A DNA stretch of 64,000 nucleotides from Certhia americana (Eukaryota; Chordata; Aves; Passeriformes; Certhiidae), in contig CM031857.1 in the NCBI GenBank assembly GCA_018697195.1, positions 62,006,069 through 62,070,068 of the forward strand, given 5' to 3'. The notes beneath the pieces are model-generated. The model was not told the DNA's origin. It did not search any database and was given only the letters and a program-made list of their open reading frames with translations. A program made the translations under genes and the position numbers. This document shows, in pieces, positions 63,060 through 64,000 of this stretch; positions within the stretch are counted from its first letter, which is position 1; every line of letters starts with the position of its first letter.

Positions 63060-63087
63060 TCTTTTTAGACCTGCAGGTCTAAAAAGA
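63060..63087. other. Perfect 28-bp palindrome
   Basis: TCTTTTTAGACCTG followed without spacer by CAGGTCTAAAAAGA: fourteen-base perfectly complementary arms around a central CTGCAG. Flanking bases do not extend the symmetry. Neither a transposon body nor duplicated arms were found next to it. Confidence 0.95.
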
Positions 63088-64000
63088 AAAGATATTGAAC
63101 TTTTTCTAAAATTATTTTTATTTTATGCAGCTCTTCCTAGAGATAACATTGTCTGAGCTTCTGTGCCTAAAACTGCTGTTGGATCCCATACCAGAAAAAT
63201 ATTTATGTTTACATTAATTTAAAAATCACAATTAAATGCATTTAACAAATATTGCTTTAAATTTTACTTATATAGGTACTTTCCTTTAAAGCACATAACA
63301 ACACATTCCTTCCCTTTTTTTGACAAAAAAGCATTTCTTTTTTCCTACTCATAAAAGGTTAGGTCCTCATTCATTCATTGCTTATTAAAATTTCTACATA
63401 TACTTTTTTAGAGTGGCCAAACCATTCTATTAAATAGGATAAGAGTAATAATCTTTCACAATCCAGAATTACAAAAGAATTTGAGAAGTAGTTTCATCTG
63501 CTCTGGGGTGTCTAGCACTTCTTCCTCCTTTTTCATTAATCAAGGATAACATCTTCTCTTTTTCAGGGAGATGTTTTCATATCACATACATTTTCCTTCT
63601 CATGGTCTCACAGATTAAAATTGAGTCCAGTACAACAGTGTTGTCCAAGCTTAGTTGACAGAAATGACTGCTGTTTGATGTTAAATGTTTATTCAGTTTG
63701 TCAGGCCTTCAGTATAGATGGCATTTGCAGATTTTAATTTAAAACAAATAGACAACAGTGACCTCATGCCTAAGGAATGATTAAAACAAGCTAAAAGACA
63801 AACAAGCCCAGAGAAGAATTTGCACTATTAGGTTAGTACAAAGCTCATGGCCTTTTATTAATAATGGGGGAAAAATTACTGTTGTTCGACTACAATTAAA
63901 AGAGGCTGTTGCTGTGAATTTAGATCTTGGCATTAATTCCCAACATCTCTTCCTTAAAGTACAACTATACAGTGAGCATGGTCGTCAATTCTTCTGAATT
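63088..64000. other. AT-rich unique sequence, no gene seen
   Basis: Nothing recognisable up to the window edge. Confidence 0.6.

Noticed and set aside
1..64000. CRISPR array, bacterial operon, phage or other prokaryotic system
   Set aside because: Composition, CR1 LINEs, LTR elements and the lack of dense long open frames show vertebrate nuclear DNA. No regularly spaced direct repeats with unique spacers were seen.

Overview
The window looks like an AT-rich intergenic or intronic stretch (a gene desert) of a bird genome. The strongest sign is a set of CR1 LINE copies, most of them 5'-truncated. Several keep the avian CR1 3' end (TTCCAACCT...ATTCTGTG-type), or its complement when reversed (CATAGAATCATAGAAT). 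LTR retroelements of two avian endogenous retrovirus types are also present. Species cannot be fixed from this. I found no host protein-coding exon, tRNA, rRNA, CRISPR array or CpG-island promoter. Nearly every open reading frame is short, AT-biased or simple-repeat derived, and is best read as chance.

Layout. Positions 1-25,200 are mostly unique AT-rich sequence with homopolymers, an (AAT)n array, a (GAGAA)n array and three CR1 copies (7025-7330 plus; 17963-18071 and 20309-20473 minus). Positions 25,223-about 26,650 hold the youngest-looking element: a truncated class II (beta-like/ERVK-type) provirus with LTR, lysine-tRNA-like primer site, leader and the first ~170 codons of gag, cut off in a proline-rich stretch. 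Positions 26,700-40,860 are unique sequence with a possible CR1 coding scrap and an AT-satellite-like tract. Positions 40,861-44,283 form a repeat cluster: a CR1 tail, a badly decayed ERVL-like pol (reverse transcriptase, perhaps RNase H) and a ~970-bp LTR with an internal ~42-bp repeat. Positions 46,016-46,437 are a large CCTT/CCTG microsatellite holding a 10-N assembly gap. A 3'-truncated CR1 lies at 47,880-48,545. A complete solo LTR, minus orientation, sits inside a TA microsatellite at 54,821-55,262. Positions 55,433-57,890 are AT-rich and free of recognisable repeats. GC-richer segments of uncertain origin lie at 58,440-58,770 and around a CR1 at 60,470-60,977.

Nothing here amounts to a working multi-gene system. 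The most notable structures are a perfect 28-bp palindrome (63,060-63,087), a perfect 22-bp palindrome in an LTR (43,323-43,344), two AT palindromes 28 kb apart with the same 15-bp core, the truncated provirus and the decayed pol. Family names rest on sequence patterns I recognise, not on a database search.
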